Assembly: GCA_002150815.3 (NCBI GenBank)
Contig: NDFF03000043.1
Coordinates: forward strand, 1-64,000
Direction of reading: 5' to 3'
Length of the DNA stretch: 64,000 nt
From: Grammothele lineata
Lineage: Eukaryota; Basidiomycota; Agaricomycetes; Polyporales; Polyporaceae
The notes beneath the pieces were generated by a model. That model saw only the letters and a list, made by a program, of their open reading frames with translations. It was not told the DNA's origin and ran no database searches. Below are positions 34,717-46,533 of this stretch, in pieces (within the stretch, counting starts at the first letter, position 1; each line of letters begins with the position of its first letter). The translations under genes were made by a program, and so were the position numbers.

Positions 34717-35523
34717 GGCAGCGATATAGGGAGGAGAGTTTGCGGGGGCTGGGGGAGAATTCAGGCGGCCAAACTGGTCTCTCAGCCGCTCGAGGAGGTC
34801 TTTTAAGTGTACAGATCAGTGGCCTGGGCTCCGGCACAAAGGCGGCGTGACCGGAGAGATCTTTGGTGGATGACAGAGAATTAAGGAGCACGCGGTCCTG
34901 GGTCTTCCTGGGCCTATCGGCAGATGGAGCTCGTCGCGGCAAGAACGTGCTATCGGAGGTCGGGCCAGGGGGCGGCGCGGCGAGCAACGTTGTGGGCGGG
35001 ATTCGAGGCCATTGGCACGAGCTTATTCGAGTTGAAAACACTGGGCGTCGAGAGCGAGACCGTGTGAAGCGCAGATCGCGAGAGAAGGCCGGCACAGCGA
35101 GGTCGAGCACAGACACGGCGGTCAGCAGGTCGTCCTCGACGACGGAGCCTCTCGTGTCGGCTGCTCGGGCCGGGCAGACTCCGCCTCCGATGGCGCCCTT
35201 GTGGCGCCCGTTACGAGCTCGCCTAGATAGCGGCCGTAGTGATCGTCCAAAAACATCGCCCACACCAGAAATCACAGACCGAACCGCGAACCGCGACTAG
35301 CTACAACTAACTTCAAACTTGCCAAAACTCGACGTCAGCTTTCCGTCTCTCCCTCGAACAGACGAAGATGAACTAACGACACGTCAGCATGCGATGCATA
35401 TCACGATAGGGACGTTCTCGTAGCGCCGGCACAACATGCTCGTTGTTGACTTTGCCTTTATTGACGTGGCTTCTTCCGCCATTACTCCCGTCGGCACCGC
35501 CTTCCAACCTCGACCTTCACCCA
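34717..35523. other. Divergent intergenic region, no supported gene
   Basis: Between the deacetylase (minus) and F-box-like gene 2 (plus). It must hold both promoters; the 264-codon minus frame in it has no domain. Confidence 0.4.
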
Positions 35524-37881
35524 ATGGAAGACATCGCTCTCGAGGAAAAGGAGACACTGGCGGAGACCCAGAAGCTTCTGTCAAGAGTCTCTAGCCTCCC
35601 AAGGTCTAACCCATTCCAGAGTACAAACTCAAGAACTGAACAGTGAGTCTAGACCTCCGGCGTTTTCAGCAATCTTCACCATGCAGTGACTCATCTCCGC
35701 TTCAGAGTGCAGCGTCTGCAAGAAGTAGGTGCCCGCGTGTTCGCTCCATATGGTTTGGCTAACACGTGCCTCCGTCTCTAGCTTGACGACGCGGCCGTCA
35801 AGGTCGTCGCCGCAGTCCGGGAACGCAGGAATGGCCTTCGACCAGTCAATAGGCTACCGCCAGAAATCTTGAGCTATGTGCTGTCTCTTGTGCCCTCAGG
35901 AGACCCGGACGACGCACGAGAAGGCCTGTCCGACGTCTTCAACCTCCGAGCTGTGGCACCCATCAATGAACTCCTTCCATTAACTACTGTCTGCCGCTAT
36001 TGGAGAACTGTGGCGCTGAACACGCCCTCTCTCTGGTCAACGTACTCCGAGGTTGACGGCACGTCTTGCGACCCGTTGGTGGCTCCTCTGTGCAGGTCAC
36101 TAGTAGGACCTCTGCGCGTCATCGTTCGCAGCTATCAGCCTACCGTGTCCAGCCGAAAGTTGCTTGTCAAGGAAGGCAAGCGCATCGAGGAACTCAAGAT
36201 CTCCGGCACGTACCTAAACCGTATCCTGGGTCTTGTCACTTTTCCTGCCGACAGCCTTCGTTTCTGTAAGCTAGTAGCTCAAGACAATGACTGGCCTCCC
36301 GCATCCATCACATTATTCAAGGACCATGCTCCCCTACTACGTACACTTTACCTCCGCGGCCCCTTCGCCTTCCCCAGCAACACTTTTTCCTCACTCACGC
36401 ACCTCATCCTCAAGGAGTTCTGGCCCACCCAGCCCTACGACATCACCTCCTTCGTCGCCTTCCTCTCCCGCTGCCCCCTCCTCGAGGAGCTCAACCTCGA
36501 GATGACCACCCGCTCCGTCGACATCCGCATCCCCAAAGGCTCCGCCAGCCCCGAGCGCCTCTCCTTCCCCCACCTGCGCAAGTTCTCGCTATGCTACGCC
36601 GCGTCGTGGGTGAACGACTGGCGCACGTTCCCGAACATCCCGAGCCTGCCCATCGCGCTCCTCGACCGCGTCCTCCTCCCCGCGCGCTGCCTCGTCCACC
36701 TGTCCGCCGTCGAGCACTCGTACATCAAGCGCCTCGTCCGCGCGCTTGGGAAGTGCGCGCCGCATTTCCTCGCGAGCCCCGCGACGCACCTGCGCATCGC
36801 GTCGTATGGCCCGGCGCGCATGGGCACGCAAAACGGGACGGACGGGCGTTCGGCCGTCCCTGCGCCCCACGTCTCTTTCCAGCTCCTCACGCCCCCTTCC
36901 TCCTCCCTCTCCTCCCTACCCACCACTTCCCCTCACACAGATCCAGACCCAGGCCCCACCTCAGACCCGCCCACATCCGGCCTCCGCATCGACATCCTCG
37001 GGTACGACACCGACACCCCCTCCCCCAGCACGCCCCCCGCCTCCTCCTCCTCCACGGGCGGCAGCTCCTCGCTCAGCAGCATCAGCAGCCTCTACAACAC
37101 GTACGAGTTCCTCCTCGACCTCGCCGGGGGGCTCGCCCCGCTCCTCTGCGCGGTGCGCACGCTCCACGCGGACGCGCGCGCGCGCTGGATCGTCGACCCC
37201 GCGAGGGGCCCGGGGCCGCGCTCGGTGTTGCATGTGCTTCCGCGGTTGGGGACGCTGGTGGTGGCGTTGCCGAATAGTGCGGATGCGTGGTTGCGCGCGC
37301 TGGGACCTAGCGCTGGTGGGAGCGGGAGCGGGAGCTCTGGCACAGGCAAGAGTACCAAGCCGCTCCCGCACAGCCGGCAAGTCGCTCTCGGTCCCCCTCT
37401 GTGGTCGGGTGGGGGCGGGGGCGAGCACGCGGGAGACGGCAACACCCCCGAAGACGCCCCATGCCCCTGCCCAGAGCTGCACACACTCTCCGTGCGCTTC
37501 GCACACAAACTGCAGCCCGCACGACTGCTCCCCGTGCTGCGCGCCCGCGCGGCGGCGGGGCGCGCGGTGCGGAGGCTCGTCGTGGGGTTCTCGAGGGAGG
37601 TGGAGGAGGCGAGGGTGTGTATGCTGCAGGCGCAGGCGGGGGAGGTTGGGGGTGTGGAGGAGGTCGTGGTTGTGGGGGAAGCTAGGGGCGTTGATGGGGA
37701 TGGGAAAGGGGGAGAGGGTGAGGGGAAAGGAAAGGGTGGGCGGGAGCTGCTGCTGGGGAGCACGCACACAAGGGATGAGAGGTGGGAGGGCGGAGAGGGT
37801 GGGGAGAGCTGGGTGCGTGTGGTCCCGAAGGAGTGTCGGGCGAAGGGGGAGTGCCACCATTATTGGCCGGTGTGGACGTGA
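35524..37881 (+). CDS. F-box-like/LRR protein 2
   Basis: Model: join(35524..35642, 35706..35724, 35782..37881), 745 aa. Exon 2 is a 19 nt micro-exon (coding VQRLQE) entered in phase 2. The F-box-like core is NRLPPEILSYVLSLVP near residue 70 and LLPLTTVCRYWRTVALNTPSLWS at about 110, followed by leucine-rich repeats (SLTHLILKEFWP; FLSRCPLLEELNLEM). Two low-complexity Ser/Pro/Thr inserts (about 36895-36970 and 37010-37090) and a GC-rich, Gly/Glu-rich stretch near the C-terminus make it longer than its relatives. It ends ECHHYWPVWT, the family signature. The probable role is an SCF-type adaptor with unknown target. Confidence 0.88.
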
Positions 37882-38412
37882 GCGTAGAGTGTACCGTCGC
37901 GGGGATGGCGTTGTAGATACCAGGCCTGATCAGCTACTCGAACTCCAACGCCCTCAGGATCAGGCCGCGTTATGCTAGCATCGAGATTCACGGTTGAACA
38001 ATCTCGTAGGATACACACACGTATAGTCGCATACATGATACCACAGTCCTGTAGAAAAAGTCTCCAGTACGCCATTCGACCTTGATCCTATTCCTACTGA
38101 CAGTCAGCGTTGTGTCACTACACAACCACACTGGTCTCTCAATTCACGACGAAGCAACGTATAGCGTACACACACGTAGTCCTACAGATCAACTCCATAT
38201 GAAACAGTCCTCGCTCGCAATTCCCAGCACGTCGCTCAACTCGCGTCCTAACACATTGATCAGGCACGAGCTCCGCCCGACCTCTCCCGCACTCTCGCGG
38301 GTATGGCAGGCTCCCCAGGAGCCGACGGAACCTAAGTGCACCCCAGCGAAAACAACCGCCACAGTGAGCCACGCGTCCCAAACAGCAGCGCGCCGGTAGA
38401 GAGGCGCGCGGC
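37882..38412. other. Convergent intergenic region, no supported gene
   Basis: 3' flanks of F-box-like gene 2 and the coiled-coil gene. Confidence 0.4.
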
Positions 38413-39525
38413 TTAGCGGCGTGTGCGTACCAGCTGGTATTGAACGCCGCAGTGCCTCATGAACGCGTTGATGTTCTTCTCGCGCGAGTCCGCGACGTTG
38501 AGGCCGTAGTCGCTCGCGAGGGTCTCGGCGGCTTCGGCTGGCCGGAATATATAACGGTGGGACGTGAGCGCCATGGGAGGGAGGTCATTGGGGGCACTCA
38601 CGCGTCAGCGCGAACATATCCTTGAGCCTCTTTGGAAACCCAGCGCTGATCTCGCCGCGAACGTTGTAGAGCTCGTGCACGACCTCCTCTAGGCGGTGCG
38701 AGCGCAAAGTGGAGTTCGCGCGCCTGCTCTCTCTGAATCGTAGGTTGCCATCTGTGCTCAACATACAAGTCGAATGTCTGAGGGGTGTGCTCACGAGTTA
38801 TGCAGTTCCCTCTGCAGAGTCTCGAGCTGCTGTTGGTGGGAGCGGAGCTCTTTCTGGTGCTTGTCAGAGATATATTGGGGAAGGAGGAGGGCAATCTGCT
38901 CCTTTACGGTCCTGTCGATATCTTCTAAAACACCTTCTTCGACTTCAAATATGGACATGAGCAGGGACGAAATGTGACGAACAAATAGAACCCACTGAGC
39001 GCAGTCAGATGTTCTACGACATCCTTCTCTAGGACTTCCTTAAGAAGGGCTGTCGACGCTATGAGCCGCAAACAAACGGCGAAGGGGCATCTCGCGCAGC
39101 ACACCTTCTATATCAAGGATCTGAGCATCCTGCGTGGCCTCTAGTGCGTGCATATCTCCGCGAATGCTACACCATTATCGTTCACTACGATCCCGCTCGA
39201 CGTAGCACGCCATGATATGCACCTGTCGATCTTCGCAGACATTCCGGGACCTCCGCCGTTCTGGATCATGTTGACAGTTTGGACACCCAACGAGCCAAGC
39301 GCGGCCTTAGAAAAGAGTCGGGATCACGATCGCGAAATGTCATGATTAGGGTGAATAACGTACCTCCAAGCTCTTCAACGACCCATGCATATCCTGGATG
39401 ATATTCTCAACCTGTGCAACTTCCATTGGGGCGGCGATTAAGTCGATCGGTTGGATGGTGGTGTTAGTAGAGAGGGGAGACGCGGTCGACGTTGACCGTC
39501 CCGAGTTTGTTGGACTAAATAGCAT
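38413..39525 (-). CDS. Coiled-coil hypothetical protein
   Basis: Clear exons are complement(38413..38537), (38602..38732), (38795..38942), (…..39305) and (39364..39525). One or two exons between about 38.98 and 39.27 kb are not fully resolved. Total length is near 270-300 aa. The start ATG at 39525 opens an Ser/Thr-rich N-terminus (MLFSPTNSGRSTSTA). Then come MEVAQVENIIQDMHGSLKSL, KEVLEKDVVEHLTAL, EEGVLEDIDRTVKEQIALLL and the heptad-like KHQKELRSHQQQLETLQREL, a likely coiled coil. The C-terminus is EKNINAFMRHCGVQYQLV. No signal peptide or membrane segment. I recognise no named family; it looks like a protein type recurrent in Agaricomycetes. Confidence 0.65.
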
Positions 39526-40318
39526 CGTGGGGGATGTCTTCGAAAACCTTGTACTGCGTGTGCCCTAGTACAGCTGCGGTAGACAGCAATAGGCTAGATG
39601 TGAGGACGAGGAGGGGAGTGGAACTGCAGTCAGGAGAGTTGGCATCAGCATCGCACTACCTCCTATATCAACGCCCACATTCCCTGTACACGCGCATACC
39701 ATGCCTGAAGGGCATGGATGTGGCGGCCCTTCGTCGACGTCCAGCAAGTAAGGTCGAAACCTTCCCGGGTCATTCTCAGGGCCGAGAAGGGATCTATGAC
39801 TATATCGATCGAGCGAACCTGCGTAGCTGCGGTAGGTATGGCATCGTGGCCTTGCAGCGGGGCACACGAGCTAAATCAGTTTTCTCACGGCATGTTGTCC
39901 TGTCGAGCTTCCTTCACTCACGTGTACAAGAGGGACTCGATGTATTCCACGCGACAAGAAACCGACGATCTTCTAATGGGGCGTTTGGACATTCGGCCTT
40001 CAGGACGAATGCACGTGAGGAATGTCAGTACAGGGGTACAGCCTGAAGCGCTTGAAGAAGCGTCTAAGTGCCGGAAGTCATCCAGCGCACGGAAAGTGGC
40101 GCGATGAGTCCGTCGCATACACGAGAGGGATGTTCTATACACTTACGTGTGTCATTGACCAAATGCCTCCTAATTGGGTGAGCATTCGCCGACCGGGGTC
40201 GGCAAACACTGCGTGCTGGAACTTCTCCGGCCAAGCACTGGCGCTGCGATCTTTGACTCCACCGGTTTGGGAGAGTATGGCGCGACGCCCAACAATGTGT
40301 AGCGGAATCGGACGATGT
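39515..40318 (-). CDS. Partly resolved gene of unknown function
   Basis: Coding-like exons on the minus strand: 40147-40318 (IPLHIVGRRAILSQTGGVKD … LTQLGGIWSMTH), then about 39.72-39.86 kb (GHDAIPTAATQVRSIDIVID … GFDLTCWTSTKGRHIHALQ), and a last exon with a hydrophobic run (LLVLTSSLLLSTAAVLG) ending in a stop at 39515-39517. Splice borders gtaagt (40146), gtgagt and gtatgc are seen, but the exon around 39.95-40.06 kb fits only with a phase conflict, and the 5' end is not found. Its stop overlaps the ATG of the coiled-coil gene by 11 bp, so the two may be one gene. It could also be decaying. Confidence 0.4.
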
Positions 40319-40430
40319 CTGCGTTAAACACGAGTACGTTAGCTGCACAACTTAATGACTATGATAGATATAAAAACGAGGGGGAAAGACATGAGCTCGC
40401 TCAACCGTACATCCATTCCCACTCAGAAAG

Positions 40431-41006
40431 ATGGAGCTTAACTTTACCCCGAAGAAGAACTACTTCGTCGTCCAGGTGGTCGATCTGCCGAACGCGGAGC
40501 CTGCGAGGGCAAAACACCTCGAACTTCACTTCAAGCAAAATATGCCCCTGCTCCAGGGCGGTTTCTTTGGTGCGTCATCTGCTTTCCCTTCACTGAAAAC
40601 CTCCACTATACCCCGGCGTACCACCCACACAAACAGCCCCTCTCCCTATAGCCTCTGAAGACTTGACTTCCATGTCCTACGCATGAATGTACTGACGCAC
40701 CGGGTGTCCCTCTGTAGTGACCGTCGCGGGAATGCTCCCTCCGGGATCGCTAACGTCGTCCGGCAACCTGTTCCCCACGATTCAGGGAACCACGATGGTC
40801 GTCTCAGGGGAGTCGCCCGAGTACGTGCTGGAGACTCTGAAGAAGGACATCTACTACACCTCAGGCGAAGTGGTATGTGCTTCTCGCTTTCGACATTGGC
40901 CTTGTCGGTCTTTTCATGGCCTGGCTGACCTTCTCCATTGAACTAGTGGGACCACGACAAGATTACGATCAGGCCGGCATTCATCGCATTTCCTCAGGTA
41001 GAATGA
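40431..41006 (+). CDS. YciI-like (YCII domain) protein, paralogue 2
   Basis: Model: join(40431..40569, 40718..40872, 40947..41006), 117 aa. A small alpha/beta-barrel-type protein of unknown substrate. It shows VVQVVDLPNAEPARAKHLEL, then VTVAGMLPPG, and LETLKKDIYYTSGEV; the last exon starts WDHDKITIRP. Intron phases (1 and 0), exon 2 length (155 nt) and exon 3 length (60 nt) match paralogue 1. Intron 1 is 148 bp, longer than in the other copies. Confidence 0.88.
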
Positions 41007-42332
41007 AGAAAGGCGTATCAGCAGTTTGTTGGGAGCGATTTGGTAGAAAGGGCAAAGCGTCTATGTAGAACCAGATGTATCATCAGAGTCTGAAAGTATG
41101 TTCGAAAGCACCGGGCTAGACCAGGCTAGAGACTTGAGAACTTCCAACGCGAAACGTCACAACCCCGTGACTTGTGACATTCTCCCTTAGAGATGAGACT
41201 GTTGAGGCGGAAGCATGCGACTCACACCTCGCCGGATCTCCTCATACCTCCTCTACGCCGTAGGAGAGGCTTGCGCATTCAAACAAATCAAGCAAGCAGT
41301 TTCGAGCCTACATCACCGTGTGCCAATCCTCGCTGTATCTGAGGCGCTCGTCATCCGAGCAACCGCTCGTGTAGTGTCGCGATCGTACGATCCGTTGTCC
41401 TCGCACATCGAACGACTTGAAAGACCGAAGAGGTGCTGCACCCCACGGTTTGCGTATCTTCGCGATCTTCTCTGAGGAGCATCACGTCAAGAACCTGAAG
41501 AAGCTTTCCAGTCGAGCGCGTGCGCACGCTCGGTGTTCTGTCCCGTAGCTGCTTATCAGCTTGCTAATGAACGTTTTTAGATTATTGCATGCCATGTTGC
41601 GCGCCCCGATAGAGGGTCTACAGAGTGTGTGGAAGAAAAAGGCGATGGAGATTAAGAGACACAGCGTTGATTTGAGCAAGAGCAACGGCCTTCGCGAACA
41701 TCGCGTTGTAATCATATCCCGCGATTGAGTGCCCAAGTAAACGGCTGACACCCTAACATGACTGCACGTGCTGTGAGGTAGCCATTAGGTCAATCACTGT
41801 GTAGCCAATCAATTGTACTGATCGCACCATTCGATCTTAGCACACCCCCACTCGTCCTGCAAAAACAGCTCGTACAGGGCATACTCTTACCAGATCCTAG
41901 TTTCGACAATCATAGCGCCTGCGAAGTTTTCGGGCTTTCTTAGCATACGTGGGTCTTCTTCGAGTGACCGGCGGAGCTGATTTGAGGTGTGAACAGGGCG
42001 AACGCGCATCTTACGATGTCCCCGAAAGGCGGCTAACGAATCTCCTCCGCGCAGTAATCCATGACGTCATCCCGTCTACTTTACGGCAACATGTCATTGA
42101 CCCAACGTACCCCCCATTCGCCTACGAAGCTTCGCCGATCGGCGTCGGTATGTCCTGAAATAACGTGAGGAGCTTTCTAAAATTCCGGTGGCGACCGCAC
42201 CGGCGTCGTACCAGAGCAACCTTGCTGTCAGCATCATATAAAAAGCGCGCGGAGAGCGTCCAGGTACTCACCTCATCCTTCGCGGGAGCGAATCCACCTA
42301 AACGTCCACCCCTTCCAATCCACAACGCCAAG
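41007..42332. other. Intergenic between YciI paralogues 2 and 3
   Basis: No supported gene in 1.3 kb; no trace of a further YciI copy was found. A perfect CRE (TGACGTCA) lies at 42062-42069, about 265 bp upstream of paralogue 3. Confidence 0.4.
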
Positions 42333-42803
42333 ATGCCGGAGTTCTTCCTCATGTCCGTCATGGATATCCCCAACACGCAGCGCGTGAAGCACACGCCTCA
42401 GCACATGGAGATGAACCAGGGCAACCTGGCGAAGGGGTTCTACGGTACGCCGTCTTCCGCGATCGCTCTTCTCGATTAGAAGCCGACGTTCTGTCCTGCG
42501 TTGTAGTATGCGCCGGGGCGATCGTCCCGCCAGGGACGGACACCTCCGACAAAGAGGCGTTCCTCGACAAGAAGATCGGGTCGTGGTGTGTCATCAAAGC
42601 GGAGAACGAGCAGGAGGTGTGGGATACGCTTCGGAAGGACATCTTCGCGACGTCCGGCGAGGTGGTACGTCTTCATATTTCGCCGCTCGAGATACGACTG
42701 GCCGTGTTCGTTCTAGTTCGGGCTGCTGACGTGCTTCTGTTAGTGGGATATGAAGACCATGTCGGTGCAGGCCGTCTCTGTTGCATTACCAAAGGTTCAG
42801 TGA
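42333..42803 (+). CDS. YciI-like (YCII domain) protein, paralogue 3
   Basis: Model: join(42333..42444, 42507..42664, 42744..42803), 109 aa. Exon 1 has MSVMDIPNTQRVKHTPQHME, exon 2 CAGAIVPPGTDTSDKEAFLD and EVWDTLRKDIFATSGEV, exon 3 starts WDMKTMSVQ. Introns are in phases 1 and 0, with the 60 nt last exon of its paralogues. Cytosolic, function unknown. It is in tandem with paralogue 2, 1.3 kb downstream. Confidence 0.9.
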
Positions 42804-43305
42804 AAGACTGGAATAGACTGTAAAACAGCACGACGTCATGTTCAATGGGGTTCTTGTACGTGCAGATTGTAATGAATAGACGAACAAGAGGCAATGAGAG
42901 ACGTCCAACGTATACGAGCGGGCTGGAGTCAGCCATATGCGACTTTCCATAATAACTTGGAGGCAAGGAGCCTCGGAAACCCGGAAGAGAGCTTGCAGCC
43001 CGCGAACGTCCAGACGCTCAATGTCGATAGGCTGAGTAAAACACACAAACGTTGGATGAGTAGTGACGTCTCATTACCCAACGACGCAGCGCGCCGTGCG
43101 ATGGATACACGCAAGATTAATCCGCCTCCTCGACATTATAAGGATACGCACCGCCCCCTCAGGCCTCTCCGCGCGAGCTCTCAAGCCCCCAAGCCTCGGA
43201 CGTACACATCAGGCCTGGTCCAGCTTCGGCGCCGGAGGCGTGCAGCAAGCCCAAGCACGACACCTAACGTGTCGCGAAACTCGCAGCGATCATGGCCGGT
43301 GTCGT
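42804..43305. other. Convergent intergenic region
   Basis: 3' flanks of YciI paralogue 3 and the ABC transporter; no gene. Confidence 0.4.
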
Positions 43306-46196
43306 CTATGTCCGGGCTTCTTCAGCCTGCTGAGTAGGTGCTGGCGTTGCCTCGGCCACCGGTATAGGAGGAATGTAGTCGGCAGTGGAGGCGGCGTTGA
43401 GCTGGGCGGCCATGAGGTGCCTGAACCTTGAACCCTCCTTGTTCACCTGCGTCACGTCGCAGTCACCATCAGCTTTCATCCCCGCCTCCATACAACCCAC
43501 GTCGATGCTCACCAGGTGCCTGTACGTCCCGCTCTCGACGATGTTCCCATCCTCGAGGACGACAATCCGCTCCGCACGCGCGATCGTTGAGAGCCGGTGC
43601 GCGACGACGAGGCACGTCGTCTGCCTACTCCGGAGGATCTTGTCGATCGCGTCATTCACGCGGTGCTCTGATGTCGCGTCCAGCGAGCTCGTCGCCTCAT
43701 CGAGCGCGAGGATCGCGGGCTTGCGCAGCAGCGCACGCGCGATCGCCAGCCGTTGCCGTTGACCTCCACTCAAGCTCGTTCGACCGACTGTTGGACGTGA
43801 TGGTGAGCATTGCAAGTGGAAAGAAGGAGAGAGAGTACTGACCTGGAGTGTCGAAGCCGTTAGGCATGCCCCAGATGAACTCGCAGTTCGCTTCACGCGC
43901 CGCGGACTCGATCTGCTCCCTCGTGGCCTCCGGGTGGCCATAGGCGATGTTTTCCGCGATCGTTCCCGTGAACAGTACAGGGTCCTATGTATCAGTGGCG
44001 TCAGCGCCCAAGGACAAACAGATACGAGTAGGAGAACAGACCTGAGGGACAACGCCGATGAGGTTCCGCCAAGAGGACGGCTTGAACTCGCGGATGTCCT
44101 GTCCGTCGAACGTGACTTTGCCTTTAACAGGGTCATAGTACCGCATGAGGAGCGCGTTGATAGAGCTCTTGCCGCTGCCACTCTGGCCTCTGCAGACGTG
44201 CATAAGCCCTACGACGCATCAACCTTCTGCGTGAATGAGAGCACGCACACGATGGCAACGCTCTCCCCGACATTGATTTCGAGATTGAGATCTTTGAGAA
44301 TCTGGACGTTGCGCCTGCTCGGGTACTCGAACCAAACGTGCTCGAAGCGAATCGGTCCGCGACGGGCGGGGTCCACTTCCACGCCGGTATCGGGCGGGAT
44401 CGCAGGCTTGCGGTCGAGCAGGTCGAATATCCGCACTCCGGCGCCGACTCCGCGCATGATGGACGTCTACCGGTGCGCAGCGTATATGCATGGTATGACG
44501 TCATTGTGATACGCCAGGTTGAGCATAAGGGATAGAGATCACTTCAAGAATGGCGACGTACGAAGAAAGACCTGTGCAACGGGAGTCGTCAGAGGTAAGA
44601 ATGAAACGAACGAACAAATACACTGTACGTCAGCATCTGGAGACCGTTGCCAACGTAGACCGTGTAGAGAAGCAGACTCGTGAGGTCACCCATAGTGATG
44701 GCTCCTCGGCTCACGAGCGTACCACCTGACGCGCATTCAGTCCGTTAGGATCATGCTCGTTGAGCGAAAGAGAGCGAAACACGGACCGTACCCGAGGAGA
44801 GCGAGGATCGTCACATTCCCGCTCCAGCCAGTCGCAGCGAAGAAGAACCCGCTGGCGATCGCCTCCTTGCGTGCCAGAGCCAGGACATTCCCGACCCTCT
44901 GGTGGAACTTGCCCTCCTCTTGCTTGGAAGCATCGAATGCCTGTACTGTCCTGAGCGCCGAGAGGGACTCCTGCGCAACCTTGGTCATGTCTCCCAGGGC
45001 TTCTTGCGTCCTATTGGAAAGCTTCTTCAAGTAGCGACCATAGAACACCTATTGTATGCGGGCCCTAGGAGCGTGAGTACGAAGCAACGTGTCGTGGGAG
45101 AGGTCACATACGGCACCGAGAGAAACCGGCGGGACAACCGTGAGCATGAGCAAAGTCAGCTGTGGGGAGATGTAGAACATTGCGCCCACTGAGTTGAAGG
45201 GAGGGATGCGCTTGAGGATCAAACAGCACGAATGACGGAAACGGACGTACATCCTGCTGAAGCCATGATGATCGACCGAAGACCATCCGACAGGTTCTGC
45301 GTTACACTGCGTAATTGTGCTCAGCCTCCCAAGAATCCAGGACTTCGCATAAGCCAAGATACGACGCACCTCTCCCCGACAATGCTAGAGTCAACACTGA
45401 GCCTGCTCAGAACGTCACCTTCGCCCTTCTCCACAAATTCGACCTCCTGCCTCAGTGCGGCGGCATATGTTTGCTCTCGTAACCTCGCGACTATCCGTTG
45501 GCCTGGAGGAAAGGACGTCGTTTGCGGAAACCAAGATGTCGCGGGGAAATAAACTCACCAGAGAGACGCATGAGCATCGTACGTCCCGCATTCGCCGCCG
45601 CACCTGCCGTGAACATGAGGAGCAGCGCAGCGGAAGCTTGTCCCAGCGACAGCCCAAAAGGTATGTGCTGCGTAAAGCACATGCATCAGTCCCAGAGCAT
45701 TCGAACGACACAAGTGCGTGTACGGGACACTCACCGGGCTTGCACTGGAGAAGAAGTCAATCAACCTCCCGATCGTGAACGGAACGCTCATTGACACCGC
45801 ACTCGACACCGAGAGCAGCGCGATAGCGACCCCTAGCGGCTTCTTTTCAGGCATAGCAAGGGCGACGATCTTGCGGAACGAAGAAGTGCTACTGGTCGTT
45901 GCGTCCGGCTCTTGCGAACCCGATGGCAGGACGCGGCTCCATAGTGACTTCTTCTGTCCTAGAGGTGAGGGTTTGCTTGGTGGATTTGATGGCGTTGATG
46001 AAGGAGTGTCGGAGGGAGGTGCACGGGACGGCATTGAAGAAGACAGGTGTCGTAGACCCAGAACAAGGCTACAGCGTGAGTTCGGAAGCTGTCGGAAAGC
46101 GAGACATGGAGGGCTCGAAACGTGTCGGGTGAGCCGCGCCGGGACGGGTGGCCGGTGAGTTGGGGAGACAACGATGCGCGCGCGGAGAGCGAGCAT
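43306..46196 (-). CDS. MDL1: Mitochondrial half-size ABC transporter, MDL1 type
   Basis: About a dozen exons on the minus strand; the first is 46196 down to 45735. Mdl1-type transporters sit in the mitochondrial inner membrane and export peptides made by matrix proteolysis. The N-terminus ([16 protein letters not shown]…) is basic without acids, a targeting peptide. The transmembrane domain includes [39 protein letters not shown] and [20 protein letters not shown]. The nucleotide-binding domain has Walker [10 protein letters not shown] (spanning an intron), [16 protein letters not shown], signature [15 protein letters not shown], Walker [14 protein letters not shown] and [11 protein letters not shown]. 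All motifs are intact. The C-terminal tail is Ala/Pro-rich. ATM1 or MDL2 subfamilies are less likely alternatives. The start at 46196 was preferred over a non-ATG extension. Confidence 0.88.
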
Positions 46197-46533
46197 CGCT
46201 GTCGTCTTCGCCGTCTTCGGGGTCGGGCAGGGGCGAGGAGGTGGTGGTGGTGAGAAGAGCAAGGTGGCTTGAGAGACCGACTCCGGACGGCGCGAGTGCC
46301 TCGGCGTAGACGCACGTGTCGCGTCACCGCTCCCACGTGAGACGCGTCATACTCAACGCCACAAAGGCCGCCGCCCTGCCGCCGCGCGTCCACGGCAAGG
46401 CAAGCAAGTATTCCGAGGACGATGACCGAGCAAATCATCAGTGAGAGGTGAGTAGAGATCAGATATTACAAGCAACGTGTGCGAAGAGATAAGTTACAAA
46501 TCAGTAACCTCCCTAAGAGGTCGCGCCGCCGCC
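46197..46533. other. Short intergenic region between two mitochondrial genes
   Basis: Promoter of the ABC transporter gene; no gene. Confidence 0.4.

Noticed and set aside
36746..37978. 410-codon plus frame in F-box-like gene 2
   Set aside because: Alternate frame of a GC-rich exon; Arg/Pro-rich, no family words, whereas the chosen frame keeps F-box and terminal signature.
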